From NCBI RefSeq assembly GCF_000422205.1, contig NZ_ATHV01000032.1, forward strand, positions 1-57,620: a stretch of DNA of 57,620 bases, written 5' to 3'. Positions 17,664-26,400 of this stretch are shown here, piece after piece (position 1 is the stretch's first letter; every line of letters begins with the position of its first letter). This DNA is from Desulfovibrio sp. X2 (GTDB taxonomy: Bacteria; Desulfobacterota; Desulfovibrionia; Desulfovibrionales; Desulfovibrionaceae). Under the pieces are notes generated by a model that was not told the DNA's origin, did not search any database, and worked only from the letters and a program-made list of their open reading frames with translations. The position numbers and the translations under genes were made by a program.

Positions 17664-18548
17664 TCATTGCCCGCAAACGGCATTGCAGCGCAGGACGTCG
17701 CTCGGGCTGGCCCCGAAATGCTCGCGGAACACCGCGGCGAAGCGTGAGGCCGAATCGTAGCCGCAGCGCGCCGCGGCCTCGCCCACGCTGGTGCGGCCTC
17801 CCTGCAGAAGGTTCAATGCGGCGTTGAGGCGGACCGTGCGCAGGACCGTGCGCACGGCGGTCCCTTCCGCGGCCAGCATGCGGCGCAGCGTGCGCTCGCT
17901 GGTCCCGAGCCTGCGTGCCATCTCCAGCGCCGTCCAGGAGCGGCCGGGGTCCACGGCCACCAGGCGGGCGCAGCGCACGGCCCAGGTGGTTGCCGCGTGC
18001 CACACGAAGGGCAGGCTGGCGGTCCGTTCCGCGGCGAGCAGAAGGACCTCGTCCAGGCAGATGGACAGCAGGCGGTCGTGGGCGGGGCAGGTGGCGGCCA
18101 TGTCCAGCAGGTGGCCGAGGGCGAGGCGCAGGGGCTCGTCCACGGCCACGCGCAGGGCCTCGAGGCAGAACGCGGCAGGGGCGGGCGCCGCTCTTCCGGC
18201 CGAGGCGAGCCTGGCGAGCGTGCTTTCGTCGAGGGACAGGCAGAGGGAGAGGAAGCGTCCGCTGTCCGGGGCCGGAATGTTCTCGATGGCGATCTCGAAG
18301 CCGCCCGGGAGGAGGAACATCCCCCCGCGCGGCACGGTGAGGCTCTGCCCGTCGTGCAGCAGGAGCTTGCTGCCGTCGAGGATGACCACGGCGATCGGGC
18401 AGGCCGCGCTGACGTTGTGCAGTTTGCTGCGGGCAAGGTTGCAGACGGCCCCGACGCAGGGAAGGGAGGATATCCCTTCCTCGGCGGGCCGGGCCAGGGC
18501 CTTGTCCAGCTTGCGGGCCAGATCGCGCACTGTCGTCATGCGCGGCAT
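17664..18548 (-). CDS. AraC-family transcriptional regulator with AraC_N sensor domain
   Basis: 294 aa (291 if the second ATG at 18539 is used; neither has a clear ribosome site). The N-terminal half is a cupin-like AraC_N ligand-binding domain (LLLHDGQSLTVPRGGMFLLPGG). The C-terminal 100 residues hold two helix-turn-helix units: ALEMARRLGTSERTLRRMLA and VGEAAARCGYDSASRFAAVF, ending FGASPSDVLR. The ligand is unknown. It lies between the PEBP gene and a bidirectional terminator, so it may regulate the PEBP gene or itself. Confidence 0.87.
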   Translation of the reverse strand: MPRMTTVRDLARKLDKALARPAEEGISSLPCVGAVCNLARSKLHNVSAACPIAVVILDGSKLLLHDGQSLTVPRGGMFLLPGGFEIAIENIPAPDSGRFLSLCLSLDESTLARLASAGRAAPAPAAFCLEALRVAVDEPLRLALGHLLDMAATCPAHDRLLSICLDEVLLLAAERTASLPFVWHAATTWAVRCARLVAVDPGRSWTALEMARRLGTSERTLRRMLAAEGTAVRTVLRTVRLNAALNLLQGGRTSVGEAAARCGYDSASRFAAVFREHFGASPSDVLRCNAVCGQ

Positions 18549-18633
18549 GCTAGGCCAAAATGCCTTGCAGGGCCAGTCGTTCAAGGGCGTCGGAGGGGCT
18601 GCCGCGCGCCGTGTCTTCAGGGGAGTGGAAAGA

Positions 18634-18672
18634 CGAAAACGCCGCGTCCGGATGCCGGGCGCGGCGTTTTCG
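18634..18672. terminator. Terminator downstream of the lipoprotein gene
   Basis: Perfect 13-bp arms CGAAAACGCCGCG (18634-18646) and CGCGGCGTTTTCG (18660-18672). Leftward it ends the peroxiredoxin-lipoprotein operon. Confidence 0.8.
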
Positions 18673-18730
18673 TGTGCGGCCGACGGGGATGGACAGGACC
18701 GTCCCCGGGCCGTGCGGGCGGAGCGGGGAG

Positions 18731-19165
18731 CTAGTCCGGCAGCATCCAGCCCTTGGTGCCCTTGATGAACTCGTGCTTGCCCTCGATGGTGCAGACCGAG
18801 CCGGGGGCGAAGTTGCCGCACTTGGCCTGCAGGGAGACGAGGTCCGGGAGCGCGGAGAAGGCGCCGAAGGTCTTGCCGGAGCCCATGCGGCTGGCGAACT
18901 CCTCGGGCGTGACCTTGAAGGCCACGGTGGACTTGTCCAGCACCACCCACTTGTCTCCGTCCTTGTAGGCGTTGGAGATGGTGTAGTCCTTCACCTCGAG
19001 CACGCCCTTGTGCTCCATCTGCCCCCAGAGCAGGGGCTCCAGGTCGCTCGCCGAGGGGCCACCGTCGCCGCAGGCCACGGACAGGGCCAGGATGATGGCC
19101 ACGCCCAGGAGCAGGGCCTTGAAGCCCGGGGTGCGGTCGCTGCAACTGCGCAGCGGATGTTTCAT
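18731..19165 (-). CDS. Putative lipoprotein of unknown function
   Basis: 144 aa. N-terminal lipoprotein signal with lipobox LSVAC (lipidated Cys followed by GDGG). The mature part is about 110 residues (EPLLWGQMEHKGVLEVKDY, then DKWVVLDKSTVAFKV) with two further cysteines, CGNFAPGSVC, that could form a disulfide. No family recognised with confidence. The start at 19165 is preferred: AAGGAGG is 7 nt upstream, whereas the in-frame ATG at 19171, which overlaps the upstream stop, is only 1 nt from it. Co-transcribed with the peroxiredoxin gene. Confidence 0.78.
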   Translation of the reverse strand: MKHPLRSCSDRTPGFKALLLGVAIILALSVACGDGGPSASDLEPLLWGQMEHKGVLEVKDYTISNAYKDGDKWVVLDKSTVAFKVTPEEFASRMGSGKTFGAFSALPDLVSLQAKCGNFAPGSVCTIEGKHEFIKGTKGWMLPD

Positions 19166-19167
19166 GA

Positions 19168-19668
19168 TCATGCCTCCTTGGTGTTCTCGCGCAACTCGCG
19201 CAGCGCCTCCAGGACCTCCTGCGCGTGCCCGGCGGCCTTGGCCACCTTGGGCCAGGCGCGCGCCACGCGGCCGTCCGGGCCGATGAGGAAGGTGGAGCGC
19301 ACCACGCCGAGCGATACCTTGCCGTAGAGCGTCTTTTCGCGCCACGCGCCGTAGGACTCGATGGCCAGCTTACCCACGTCCGAGAGCAGGGGGATGGTCA
19401 GCTGCTGCTTCGCGATGAACTTGGCGTGGCTGCCGAGCGAATCGCGGCTCACGCCCACGACGCTTGCGCCGAGCTTCTCGAACTCCGGCACCAGGGCCGA
19501 GAACTCCACGGCCTCGGTGGTGCAGCCGGACGTGCTGTCCTTGGGATAGAAGTAGACCACCAGCCACTTGCCCGTGAAATCCTTCGGACCCAGCAGCCGC
19601 CCGTCGCTCGCGGGCAGGGAGAAGGCCGGGGCGAGATCGCCCTCGACCGGAATGTATGGATCGCTCAT
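19168..19668 (-). CDS. bcp: Thioredoxin-dependent thiol peroxidase (BCP/PrxQ), one-cysteine form
   Basis: 166 aa peroxiredoxin. The peroxidatic cysteine C49 is in KDSTSGCTTEA and the conserved catalytic Arg probably lies in VVRSTFLIG. The second (resolving) Cys found five residues later in E. coli BCP is Val here, and C49 is the only cysteine in the protein. It must therefore work as a 1-Cys enzyme with an external thiol. Detoxifies hydroperoxides, which fits an anaerobe. A good sigma-70 promoter lies 45-72 nt upstream and GGAGG precedes the ATG. The stop is adjacent to the lipoprotein start. Confidence 0.92.
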   Translation of the reverse strand: MSDPYIPVEGDLAPAFSLPASDGRLLGPKDFTGKWLVVYFYPKDSTSGCTTEAVEFSALVPEFEKLGASVVGVSRDSLGSHAKFIAKQQLTIPLLSDVGKLAIESYGAWREKTLYGKVSLGVVRSTFLIGPDGRVARAWPKVAKAAGHAQEVLEALRELRENTKEA

Positions 19669-19712
19669 GCATGCCTCCAGATTCGCGTTTCCCCCTCGCT
19701 GCGACAGCAGTC

Positions 19713-19740
19713 CTTATAATCCCTCGCCGCGAAATGTGAA
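19713..19740 (-). promoter_or_regulatory. Sigma-70 promoter of bcp
   Basis: Minus strand TTCACA (complement of 19735-19740), 16-bp spacer, TATAAG (complement of 19713-19718): 5/6 matches in each box. Confidence 0.6.
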
Positions 19741-19979
19741 GCCCGCGAAGGGGCAAAAATCGTGCCGTGGGGCCTGCTTGCGGGAGGCTTCCGACCGCGG
19801 GCGGCTGAGCGCGGCAGGGCGCAGGGGGGACAGGGAAGCGCATTCGGCCCGATTTTATTTGCCCGCACGCGCGCGGGGGTGCTAGTGTCGTCGCCGAATC
19901 CGTCCCGTTCTCCGTCCCGGTCCGCGCACGGCTCTCCAGGTCCCGGAGGGCCGGACCGGGCAAAGCGCAAGGAGCTTTC
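19741..19979. other. Rest of the bcp/DUF438 divergent intergenic region
   Basis: The 311-bp gap 19669-19979 holds the bcp promoter at its left. In the remaining 240 bp I see only a purine-rich AAGGAG before the DUF438 gene and no clear promoter, operator or RNA. Confidence 0.4.
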
Positions 19980-21560
19980 ATGGAACTGTCCGCCAAGACC
20001 AGGCTCGGCCCTCTTCTCGACAAGTATCCCTTCCTCCTCGACTTTCTCCTCGCCAAGTCGCCCGTCTATTCCAAGCTGAAGAACCCGCTCCTGCGCAAGA
20101 CGCTGGCCAAGGTCGCGCCGCTGTCGCAGGCTGCGGCCATGGGCGGATTCGAGGAGACCGCGCTGCTTTTCGAGATCGCGGCCGAGATCTTCCGCAGGAC
20201 CGGCGAGCCCGTGACCGTGGCCAACGCGGGTGGAGAGCCGCGGGCGGAGCCGCCCGAAGCGGCGGGAGCAGCGCGGGACGCGGCGGTCGAGTCCCTGGGC
20301 GAAGGGCAGTCGCGCGCGGAGCGGGTGCGCGTGCTCAAGGACATCGTCATGCGTCTGCACAGAGGCGAGCAGCTTGCGGACGTGCGCGCCGAGTTCCACG
20401 AGCTGCTGCACGACGTCTCCCCGGCCGAGATCGGGGCCATGGAGCAGGAGCTGGTGGCGGACGGCGTGCCGGAATCCGAGATCAAGCGGCTGTGCGAGCT
20501 GCACGTGGAACTCTTCACCGCCGGGACCGAGGCGCCCGAGCTGCCGCCCGTCCTGCCCGGCCACCCGCTGCACACCTACCGGGCCGAGAACCGCGAGGCA
20601 GAGGCCAAGGCGGCGAAGCTGCAGGAGGCTGCGGGCCAGGCGCGCGATCCCCTCACCTTCGAGGCGGCCAGGGCAGGGCTTCTGGAGGGCGTGCGCAGCC
20701 TCGCGCGCATCGTGCGCCACTACGAGCGCAAGGAGAACCAGCTCTTCCCGGTCATGGAGCAGCACGGGCTGACCGCTCCGCCGCAGGTCATGTGGGAAAT
20801 CCACGACGACATCCGCGCCCGCTTCCGCAAGGCCCTGGCCCTGCTCGAGGAGGACGCCCCGGAAGCGGGGCCTTACGTGGCCGAACTCTGCGTGGCCGTG
20901 CGCGACATGGTCTTCAAGGAGGAGCGCGTGCTCTTCCCCATGGTCTGGGCGGCCTTCTCGGACGCGGACTGGGCGCGCGTGCGCCGGGGCGAGGAGGAGA
21001 TCGGCTACGCCTGGATCACGCCGGGCGACGAATGGCACCCCGAGGCCCTGCCCGAGACGGCAGCCGGGAGGGGGGCGGCGCTGGGGGCAGCGATGGGGGC
21101 AGAGCTGGGGACTGACCAGGGGACAGGGGCACAGGCCGCTTCCGGGGCGGGAGGGCGAGTGATCGATCTGGATGCCGGGCAGCTGCGGCCCGAGGTCCTG
21201 AACGCCATCCTCAAGACCCTGCCCGTGGACCTCACCTTCGTGGACGCAAACGACCGCGTGGCCTACTTCTCCCAGACAGAGGAGCGCATCTTCCCGCGCA
21301 GTCCGGGCATCATCGGCCGCGAGGTCTCCAAGTGCCACCCGCCCAAGAGCGTGCACATGGTGGAGGCCATCCTGCGCGCCTTCCACGCGGGCGAGCGCGA
21401 CACCGCCGAGTTCTGGATCCCCCTCGGCGGCCGCTTCATCCACATCCGCTACTTCGCCGTGCGCCGGGACGGCACCTACCTCGGCTGCCTCGAAGTCAGC
21501 CAGGACGTCACCGCCATCCGTGCGCTGACGGGGCAGAAGCGATTGTTGGAGTGGGAATAG
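19980..21560 (+). CDS. DUF438 / hemerythrin / PAS multidomain protein
   Basis: 526 aa with a recognisable order: DUF1858-like helical region (8-72), Ala/Glu linker, DUF438 (about 110-180), hemerythrin-like HHE four-helix domain (about 215-345, with HTYRAEN, RHYERKENQLFP, WEIHDDIR and FKEERVLFPM as probable di-iron ligands), a Gly/Ala simple-sequence linker (365-395), and a PAS_10-type domain (400-515, containing DLTFVDANDRVAYF). Such proteins are cytoplasmic sensors of oxygen, NO or iron in anaerobes and often pair with hybrid-cluster metabolism (family knowledge). No output domain is present. Monocistronic with a terminator after it. Confidence 0.88.
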   Translation: MELSAKTRLGPLLDKYPFLLDFLLAKSPVYSKLKNPLLRKTLAKVAPLSQAAAMGGFEETALLFEIAAEIFRRTGEPVTVANAGGEPRAEPPEAAGAARDAAVESLGEGQSRAERVRVLKDIVMRLHRGEQLADVRAEFHELLHDVSPAEIGAMEQELVADGVPESEIKRLCELHVELFTAGTEAPELPPVLPGHPLHTYRAENREAEAKAAKLQEAAGQARDPLTFEAARAGLLEGVRSLARIVRHYERKENQLFPVMEQHGLTAPPQVMWEIHDDIRARFRKALALLEEDAPEAGPYVAELCVAVRDMVFKEERVLFPMVWAAFSDADWARVRRGEEEIGYAWITPGDEWHPEALPETAAGRGAALGAAMGAELGTDQGTGAQAASGAGGRVIDLDAGQLRPEVLNAILKTLPVDLTFVDANDRVAYFSQTEERIFPRSPGIIGREVSKCHPPKSVHMVEAILRAFHAGERDTAEFWIPLGGRFIHIRYFAVRRDGTYLGCLEVSQDVTAIRALTGQKRLLEWE

Positions 21561-21583
21561 CGTCCGCTGCCCTCCTCCGACGC

Positions 21584-21615
21584 AAAAGGCCGCGCCCTCT
21601 CGGACGCGGCCTTTT
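21584..21615. terminator. Bidirectional terminator
   Basis: 11-bp arms AAAAGGCCGCG (21584-21594) and CGCGGCCTTTT (21605-21615), between the convergent DUF438 and fumarase genes. Confidence 0.85.
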
Positions 21616-21642
21616 CATTCGCTGCAGCAGTATGAGGTCGGT

Positions 21643-22200
21643 TTATTCCAACCCTGCCGCCTTCAAATCCGGCTTGGCGTAGAGTTCCCCGCCCGCGGAG
21701 TCGTTGATGACCAGGAGGGGGAAGTCCTCCACGGTCAGTTCGCGGATGGCCTCGGGGCCGAGTTCGTCGAAGGCGATGACCTTGGCCTTCTTGATGCGCT
21801 GGGAGAGGAGGGCGCCCGCGCCGCCCGTGGCGCCGAAGTAGACGCCGATGTAATCCTTCAGCGCCTGCTTCACGGCGTCGTTGCGCTTGCCCTTGCCCAC
21901 CGAGGCCTTGAGGCCCAGGGAGTGCAGGCGGGGCGCGTAGGCGTCCATGCGGTAGCTGGTGGTCGGACCGGCGGAGCCGATGGGGCGGCCCTCCGGGGCC
22001 GGGCTCGGGCCCACGTAGTAGACCACCGCGCCCTTCAGCTCGAAGGGCAGCTTCTCGCCCTTGTCCAGCAGGTCCACGAGGCGCTTGTGGGCCGCGTCGC
22101 GGGCCGTGTAGATGGTCCCGGTCAGCTTGACCACGTCGCCCGCGCGCAGCTTGGCCACGGCCTCGTCGGTCAGCGGTGTCGTAAGCGAGTACTCGGCCAT
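21643..22200 (-). CDS. Fumarate hydratase class I, beta (C-terminal) subunit
   Basis: 185 aa, matching the TtdB/FumA C-terminal domain as a separate chain. Contains the swivel-domain motifs KLTGTIYTARDAAHKRL, GPTTSYRMDAY and YFGATGGAGALLSQRI. Together with the alpha chain it makes a [4Fe-4S] hydro-lyase converting fumarate to L-malate. L(+)-tartrate dehydratase is the close alternative by family, but location directly after fumarate reductase supports fumarase. Its ATG overlaps the alpha stop (ATGA), and a terminator follows, so it is the last gene of the operon. Confidence 0.93.
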   Translation of the reverse strand: MAEYSLTTPLTDEAVAKLRAGDVVKLTGTIYTARDAAHKRLVDLLDKGEKLPFELKGAVVYYVGPSPAPEGRPIGSAGPTTSYRMDAYAPRLHSLGLKASVGKGKRNDAVKQALKDYIGVYFGATGGAGALLSQRIKKAKVIAFDELGPEAIRELTVEDFPLLVINDSAGGELYAKPDLKAAGLE

Positions 22201-23039
22201 CAGAGCTCCACCTCCTCGTGCCGCGAGGAATGGCACTGGATGTTCACGGCCAGGGGAAGGCTGGCGATGTGGCAGGGGTGCACGGCGATCTTCACGGCGA
22301 GGCTCGTGGTCTTTCCGCCGAGCCCCATGGGGCCGATGCCGAGCTTGTTGATGGTCTCCAAGAGCTCCTTCTCCAGGGCCGCGATCTTCGGGTCCGGGTG
22401 GACGTCGTCGAGCTTTCTGGCCAGGGCCTTCTTGGCCAGGATGGCGGAGAGCTCGAAGTCGCCGCCGATGCCGACGCCGACGATGGTCGGCGGGCAGGGG
22501 TTCGGCCCGGCCTCGGCCACGCGCTGCACCACGAACTTCTTGATGCCCTCCCAGCCCTGGGCCGGGGCGAGCATGGTCACGCGGGACATGTTCTCCGCGC
22601 CGCCGCCTTTGGCCATGAGCAGGATCTTCAGCTTGTCGCCGGGCACGATGTCGTAGTGGATGATGGCCGGGGTGTTGTCGCCGGTGTTGGCCCGGGTGAA
22701 CGGGTCGCAGGCGGACTTGCGCAGGTAGCCTTCCTTGTAGCCCTTGCGCACGCCCTCGTTGATGGCCTCGCGGATGTTCATGCCCGTGACCCGCGCCTCC
22801 TCGCCGATCTCCACGAAGAGCACGGCCAGGCCCGTGTCCTGGCAGAGCGGCAGGTGGGTCTCGGCGGACAGCTCGTAGTTCTCGGTGAGCTGCCGGAATA
22901 TCTCCTTGGCCGCCGGTCCGTCCTCGGAGGCCGCGCACTCGGCGAAGGCCTTTTTCACGTCCTCGGGCAGGTAGCGGTTGGAGTGCATGCACAGCTCGGC
23001 CACCGCGTCGATGACCTTCTGCGCCTGTATTTCGCGCAT
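22200..23039 (-). CDS. Fumarate hydratase class I, alpha (N-terminal) subunit
   Basis: 279 aa. Carries the cluster cysteines of class I fumarases: C66 in LPLCQDTG, C182 in GPNPCPPTIVG and C256/C269 in HPCHIAS and NIQCHSS. Also the conserved GIGPMGLGGKTTSLAVK phosphate/substrate loop. Oxygen-sensitive [4Fe-4S] enzyme hydrating fumarate. The two-chain organisation (alpha plus beta, instead of one fused FumA) is usual in strict anaerobes. Located 19 nt after frdB in the same leftward operon. Confidence 0.94.
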   Translation of the reverse strand: MREIQAQKVIDAVAELCMHSNRYLPEDVKKAFAECAASEDGPAAKEIFRQLTENYELSAETHLPLCQDTGLAVLFVEIGEEARVTGMNIREAINEGVRKGYKEGYLRKSACDPFTRANTGDNTPAIIHYDIVPGDKLKILLMAKGGGAENMSRVTMLAPAQGWEGIKKFVVQRVAEAGPNPCPPTIVGVGIGGDFELSAILAKKALARKLDDVHPDPKIAALEKELLETINKLGIGPMGLGGKTTSLAVKIAVHPCHIASLPLAVNIQCHSSRHEEVEL

Positions 23040-23058
23040 CGTCGTCTCCTTTGTCCCG

Positions 23059-23799
23059 TTACTTCCGGGAGAAGATGTTCTTGATGGCGGTGATGCCCAT
23101 CTTGCGCCGCAGGAAACCGAGCTGGTTCTGCAGGGGCAGGTTCTTCGGGCAGACGTCCTCGCAGGCGAGAAGCCCCATGCAGCCGAAGATGCCGTTGTCG
23201 TTGCCGATGATCTCGAAGTACTCCTTGTCCGTGCGCTCGTCGCGCGGGTCGACCACGAAGCGGGCCACGCGGTTCAGGGCCGCGGCGCCCATGAAGTCGT
23301 CGCGCATGCGCGCCGTGCCGCAGGCGGCCACGCAGCAGCCGCACTCCACGCAGCGCTCGAGCTCGTAGATCTGCTCGGCCACGGCGTTGTCCATGCGCTC
23401 CTCCACGGCGGAGGGGTCGAAGACCTTCTTGGTATGCACCCAGGATTCGGTCTTCTGGTACATCTCGCGGAACCACACGCCCGTGTCCACGGAGATGTCG
23501 CCGATGAGCTTGTAGACCGGCAGGGGCAGCAGGGTGATGTCCTGCGGCAGGTCGGCCGTCTTGGTCTGGCAGGCCAGGCCGGGGCGGCCGTTGACCACCA
23601 TGGCGCACGAGCCGCAGATGCCCGCGCGGCAGCAGAAGTCGAATATCAGGGAGGGGTCCTGCTCCTCGCGCAGACGGTTCAGCGCGATGAACAGGGTCAT
23701 GTTCGCGGTCTCCTCCAGGATGAACTCCTGCATGTGGGGCGTGGAGTTCTCGTCCTGCGGATTGTAGCGGAAGATGTTGAACTTGAGCAGTCGAGCCAT
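23059..23799 (-). CDS. frdB: Fumarate reductase / succinate dehydrogenase iron-sulfur subunit
   Basis: 246 aa. Plant-type [2Fe-2S] site CRAGICGSCAM plus a distal GLAC, then ferredoxin-like sites CVECGCCVAAC and CMGLLACEDVC for the [4Fe-4S] and [3Fe-4S] centres. It transfers electrons between the diheme cytochrome b and the flavoprotein. Located 12 nt downstream of frdA. Peripheral membrane protein on the cytoplasmic face (family inference). Confidence 0.96.
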   Translation of the reverse strand: MARLLKFNIFRYNPQDENSTPHMQEFILEETANMTLFIALNRLREEQDPSLIFDFCCRAGICGSCAMVVNGRPGLACQTKTADLPQDITLLPLPVYKLIGDISVDTGVWFREMYQKTESWVHTKKVFDPSAVEERMDNAVAEQIYELERCVECGCCVAACGTARMRDDFMGAAALNRVARFVVDPRDERTDKEYFEIIGNDNGIFGCMGLLACEDVCPKNLPLQNQLGFLRRKMGITAIKNIFSRK

Positions 23800-23811
23800 G
23801 GGAGCGCCTCC

Positions 23812-25653
23812 TTAGTCGGCCTTGCCGGGCAGTTTTTCAGCCGGGATGATCGTTCCGCCGCCGTAGCCGCGATCGCCGGGAGGGATGTCCCAGGCCGTGC
23901 TGGCGGGCTCGTACTTGAGCTCCGGCATGTCCTTGCCCTCGGGCCAGTAGGCCAGGGTGCGCGAGAGCCAGTCGCGGTCGTTGCGCTCGGGGAAGTCCTC
24001 GCGCGTGTGCGAGCCGCGGGACTCCGTGCGCGCCAGGGCGGCCGCCGCGATGCACAGCGCCAGCTTCACCTGGCCCCGGATCTTCAGCGCCGCGGCCAGC
24101 TCGTGGTTGGCGCCCTTGCCGTTCGACTTGAGGCTCACGCGGCCGGAGCGCTCGTAGACTTCCTGCAGCGTCCGCACGCAGGCCTCGAGGTCCTTGCCGT
24201 TGCGGAAGACGAAGCAGCCGTCCATGAGCGCGTCCTGCATGGCTTCGCGGACCTTGTAGACGTTCTCGCCGCCGTTCTTGCCCTCGATCAGGTCCCTGAT
24301 GCGCTCCTCCTGCTGCTGCACGGCCTGGCGCACCAGGGCGGTGGGGAAGGAGACGTCCGTGCCCTGGAGGAACTCGGCGATCTTCTTGCCCACGATGCCG
24401 CCCGCGACCACGGTCTCGGCCAGGGAGTTGCCGCCCAGGCGGTTGAAGCCGTGCATGTCCCAGCAGGAGGCCTCGCCCGCGGAGAAGAGGCCGGCGAGCC
24501 CGTAGGCGGCGCCGTCCCTGTTCGTGCGGATGCCGGACATGGTGTAGTGCTGGGTGGGGCGCACCGGGATGAGCTGGGTGCGCGGGTCGATGCCCAGGAA
24601 GTGCTTGCAGATCTCGTCCACCTCGCGGAGCTTGGTGGAGATGTGCTTGTCGCCCAGGTGGCGGATGTCGAGCCAGAGGTGTTCGCCGTAGGGCGACTTC
24701 ACGCCCTTGCCCTGGCGCATGTGGTGGGTCATCCAGCGGGAGACCACGTCGCGCGAGGCCAGTTCGGCCTTGTCGGGCTCGTAGATGTTCATGAAGCGCT
24801 CCTGGTTCACGTCCAGGAGCGTGCCGCCGTCGCCGCGGCAGCCCTCGGTGACCAGGATGTCCGTGGGCACGATGCCCGTGGGGTGGAACTGGATGGCCTC
24901 GGGGTTGCCCAGCGGCACCACGCCGGTGTCCATGGCGATGCTGTGGCCGCCGCCGTCGCAGATGACCGCGTTGGTGGTGGCCTTGTAGATGCGGCCGAAG
25001 CCGCCGGTGCAGATGGCCGTGGCCTTGGCGAGGTAGGCCGAGAGCTCGCCGGTGCGCAGGCAGCGCACGATGGCGCCCAGGCAGCGCTCGCCGTCGTGGA
25101 TCAGCGCGATGGCCTCGGTGCGGTCGCGCACGTCGATGCCGAGCTCGGCGCAGCGGTTGTCCATGGTGCACATGACCGCGTGGCCCGTGCCGTCCGAGGT
25201 GTAGCAGGTGCGCCACTTGGCCGTGCCGCCGAAGGAGCGGGCCGTGATCAGGCCCTCCTTCTCGGGCTCTTCGTACTTCTCGAACTTTTCGCCGCCCTTG
25301 AAGTAGAAGGACTTGCCCGGCACCACGCGGTTCCAGGGCACGCCCCAGTGCGCCAGGCGGCGCATCTCGATGGGCGCGGTGTCCGCGAAGAGGCGGGCGA
25401 CCTCCTGGTCGCAGCCCCAGTCGGAGCCTTTCACGGTGTCGAGGAAGTGCACGTCCGGGCTGTCGCCTTTGCCCATGGCGCAGTTGCCGAGCGCGGCCTG
25501 CATGCCGCCCTGGGCGGCCGAGGAGTGGGAGCGGCGGGCCGGGACGATGGAGAGCACAATGACGGAGAAGCCGGCCGCGGCCGACTCCACGGCGATGCGC
25601 TCGCCGGACAGGCCGGCGCCGATGACGAGAAGGTCGGAATAGAAGGTCTGCAT
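23812..25653 (-). CDS. frdA: Fumarate reductase / succinate dehydrogenase flavoprotein subunit
   Basis: 613 aa. FAD dinucleotide fold LVIGAGLSGERIAVES at the N-terminus. H43 in RRSHSSAAQGG is the probable covalent 8-alpha-FAD attachment site. Catalytic-domain motifs include EAIQFHPTGIV and RPTQHYTMSGIRT, followed by the cap and a C-terminal helical domain containing ESRGSHTREDFPERND. Interconverts fumarate and succinate. Gene order C-A-B and the cytochrome type match the menaquinone-linked diheme QFR of Wolinella and of Desulfovibrio gigas. Direction in vivo cannot be set from sequence. Confidence 0.96.
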   Translation of the reverse strand: MQTFYSDLLVIGAGLSGERIAVESAAAGFSVIVLSIVPARRSHSSAAQGGMQAALGNCAMGKGDSPDVHFLDTVKGSDWGCDQEVARLFADTAPIEMRRLAHWGVPWNRVVPGKSFYFKGGEKFEKYEEPEKEGLITARSFGGTAKWRTCYTSDGTGHAVMCTMDNRCAELGIDVRDRTEAIALIHDGERCLGAIVRCLRTGELSAYLAKATAICTGGFGRIYKATTNAVICDGGGHSIAMDTGVVPLGNPEAIQFHPTGIVPTDILVTEGCRGDGGTLLDVNQERFMNIYEPDKAELASRDVVSRWMTHHMRQGKGVKSPYGEHLWLDIRHLGDKHISTKLREVDEICKHFLGIDPRTQLIPVRPTQHYTMSGIRTNRDGAAYGLAGLFSAGEASCWDMHGFNRLGGNSLAETVVAGGIVGKKIAEFLQGTDVSFPTALVRQAVQQQEERIRDLIEGKNGGENVYKVREAMQDALMDGCFVFRNGKDLEACVRTLQEVYERSGRVSLKSNGKGANHELAAALKIRGQVKLALCIAAAALARTESRGSHTREDFPERNDRDWLSRTLAYWPEGKDMPELKYEPASTAWDIPPGDRGYGGGTIIPAEKLPGKAD

Positions 25654-25666
25654 TGATTCGCCCCCT

Positions 25667-26317
25667 TTACACGGCCAAGGTCAGGAAACGCAGCAGGGTG
25701 ATCAGGCCGATGGACACGAAGATGATGAACAGCAGGTTCTCGGCCCGCTTGGCCCGGGGACGGGTATCGGTCTTGATGAAGCCCCACTTGACCCCGATGC
25801 GGTAGAAGCCGATGGAGACGTGCAGCTCGATGAGGGGCAGCAGGACGAGATAGAAGACGAACCAGAAGCCGCCCTGGATGCGCGCGGCGGACTTGGCCGC
25901 GGTGATGGGCAGGCTGGTGAGCACGACCCACATGTGGATCGAGCCCATGATCAGGATGATCATGGCCGTGACCACCTGGACCATCCACAGCCAGGTGTCG
26001 CGGTGGTGCAGCATCTTGGAGTGTTCCCAGATGGTCTTCTGCTGCTCGGCGCGGAAGGGGACCTTGCGCGCCGCGAGGACGAAGTGCAGGAGGAAGGCGA
26101 GGAAGATGAGCGGGCCGCCGACCTGGGCCATGTACGTGGCCTCGAAGAAGTGGGCGAGCGCGTTCATCGCGCCCTGTCCGAGTATCACCGAGGACACCAG
26201 GATCATGTGCGACCACATGAAGAGAATGAGCAGCGCGCCGGTCAGCATCTGGATCCAATCCAGATACGCGTCCCTACGCGATGGTCTGACGACGTGCATG
26301 GTTGCTTCCACTGACAT
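25667..26317 (-). CDS. frdC: Fumarate reductase diheme cytochrome b subunit
   Basis: 216 aa with five predicted transmembrane helices. Four intramembrane histidines, H37 (MWSHMIL), H78 (FLLHFVL), H128 (GSIHMWV) and H166 (IELHVSI), are placed as the axial ligands of two hemes b, as in Wolinella FrdC. Oxidises menaquinol and anchors FrdAB. Start at 26317 has GGAGG upstream. First gene of the frdCAB-fum operon; the leader of about 195 bp contains a 14-bp palindrome. Confidence 0.94.
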   Translation of the reverse strand: MSVEATMHVVRPSRRDAYLDWIQMLTGALLILFMWSHMILVSSVILGQGAMNALAHFFEATYMAQVGGPLIFLAFLLHFVLAARKVPFRAEQQKTIWEHSKMLHHRDTWLWMVQVVTAMIILIMGSIHMWVVLTSLPITAAKSAARIQGGFWFVFYLVLLPLIELHVSIGFYRIGVKWGFIKTDTRPRAKRAENLLFIIFVSIGLITLLRFLTLAV

Positions 26318-26400
26318 GCCTGCCTCCAGCAAGGGTTGGGTTGTGAAAAAAGAACGACGCGACACCAGGAGCCCCGTCCCGCCGGCAGGGGGCGATTGTG

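Noticed and set aside
22978-25656. Open frame of 892 codons on the plus strand, antisense to frdA-frdB
   Set aside because: High-GC shadow frame: composition is His/Gly/Val-rich with no family motifs, while the opposite strand encodes motif-complete FrdA and FrdB.
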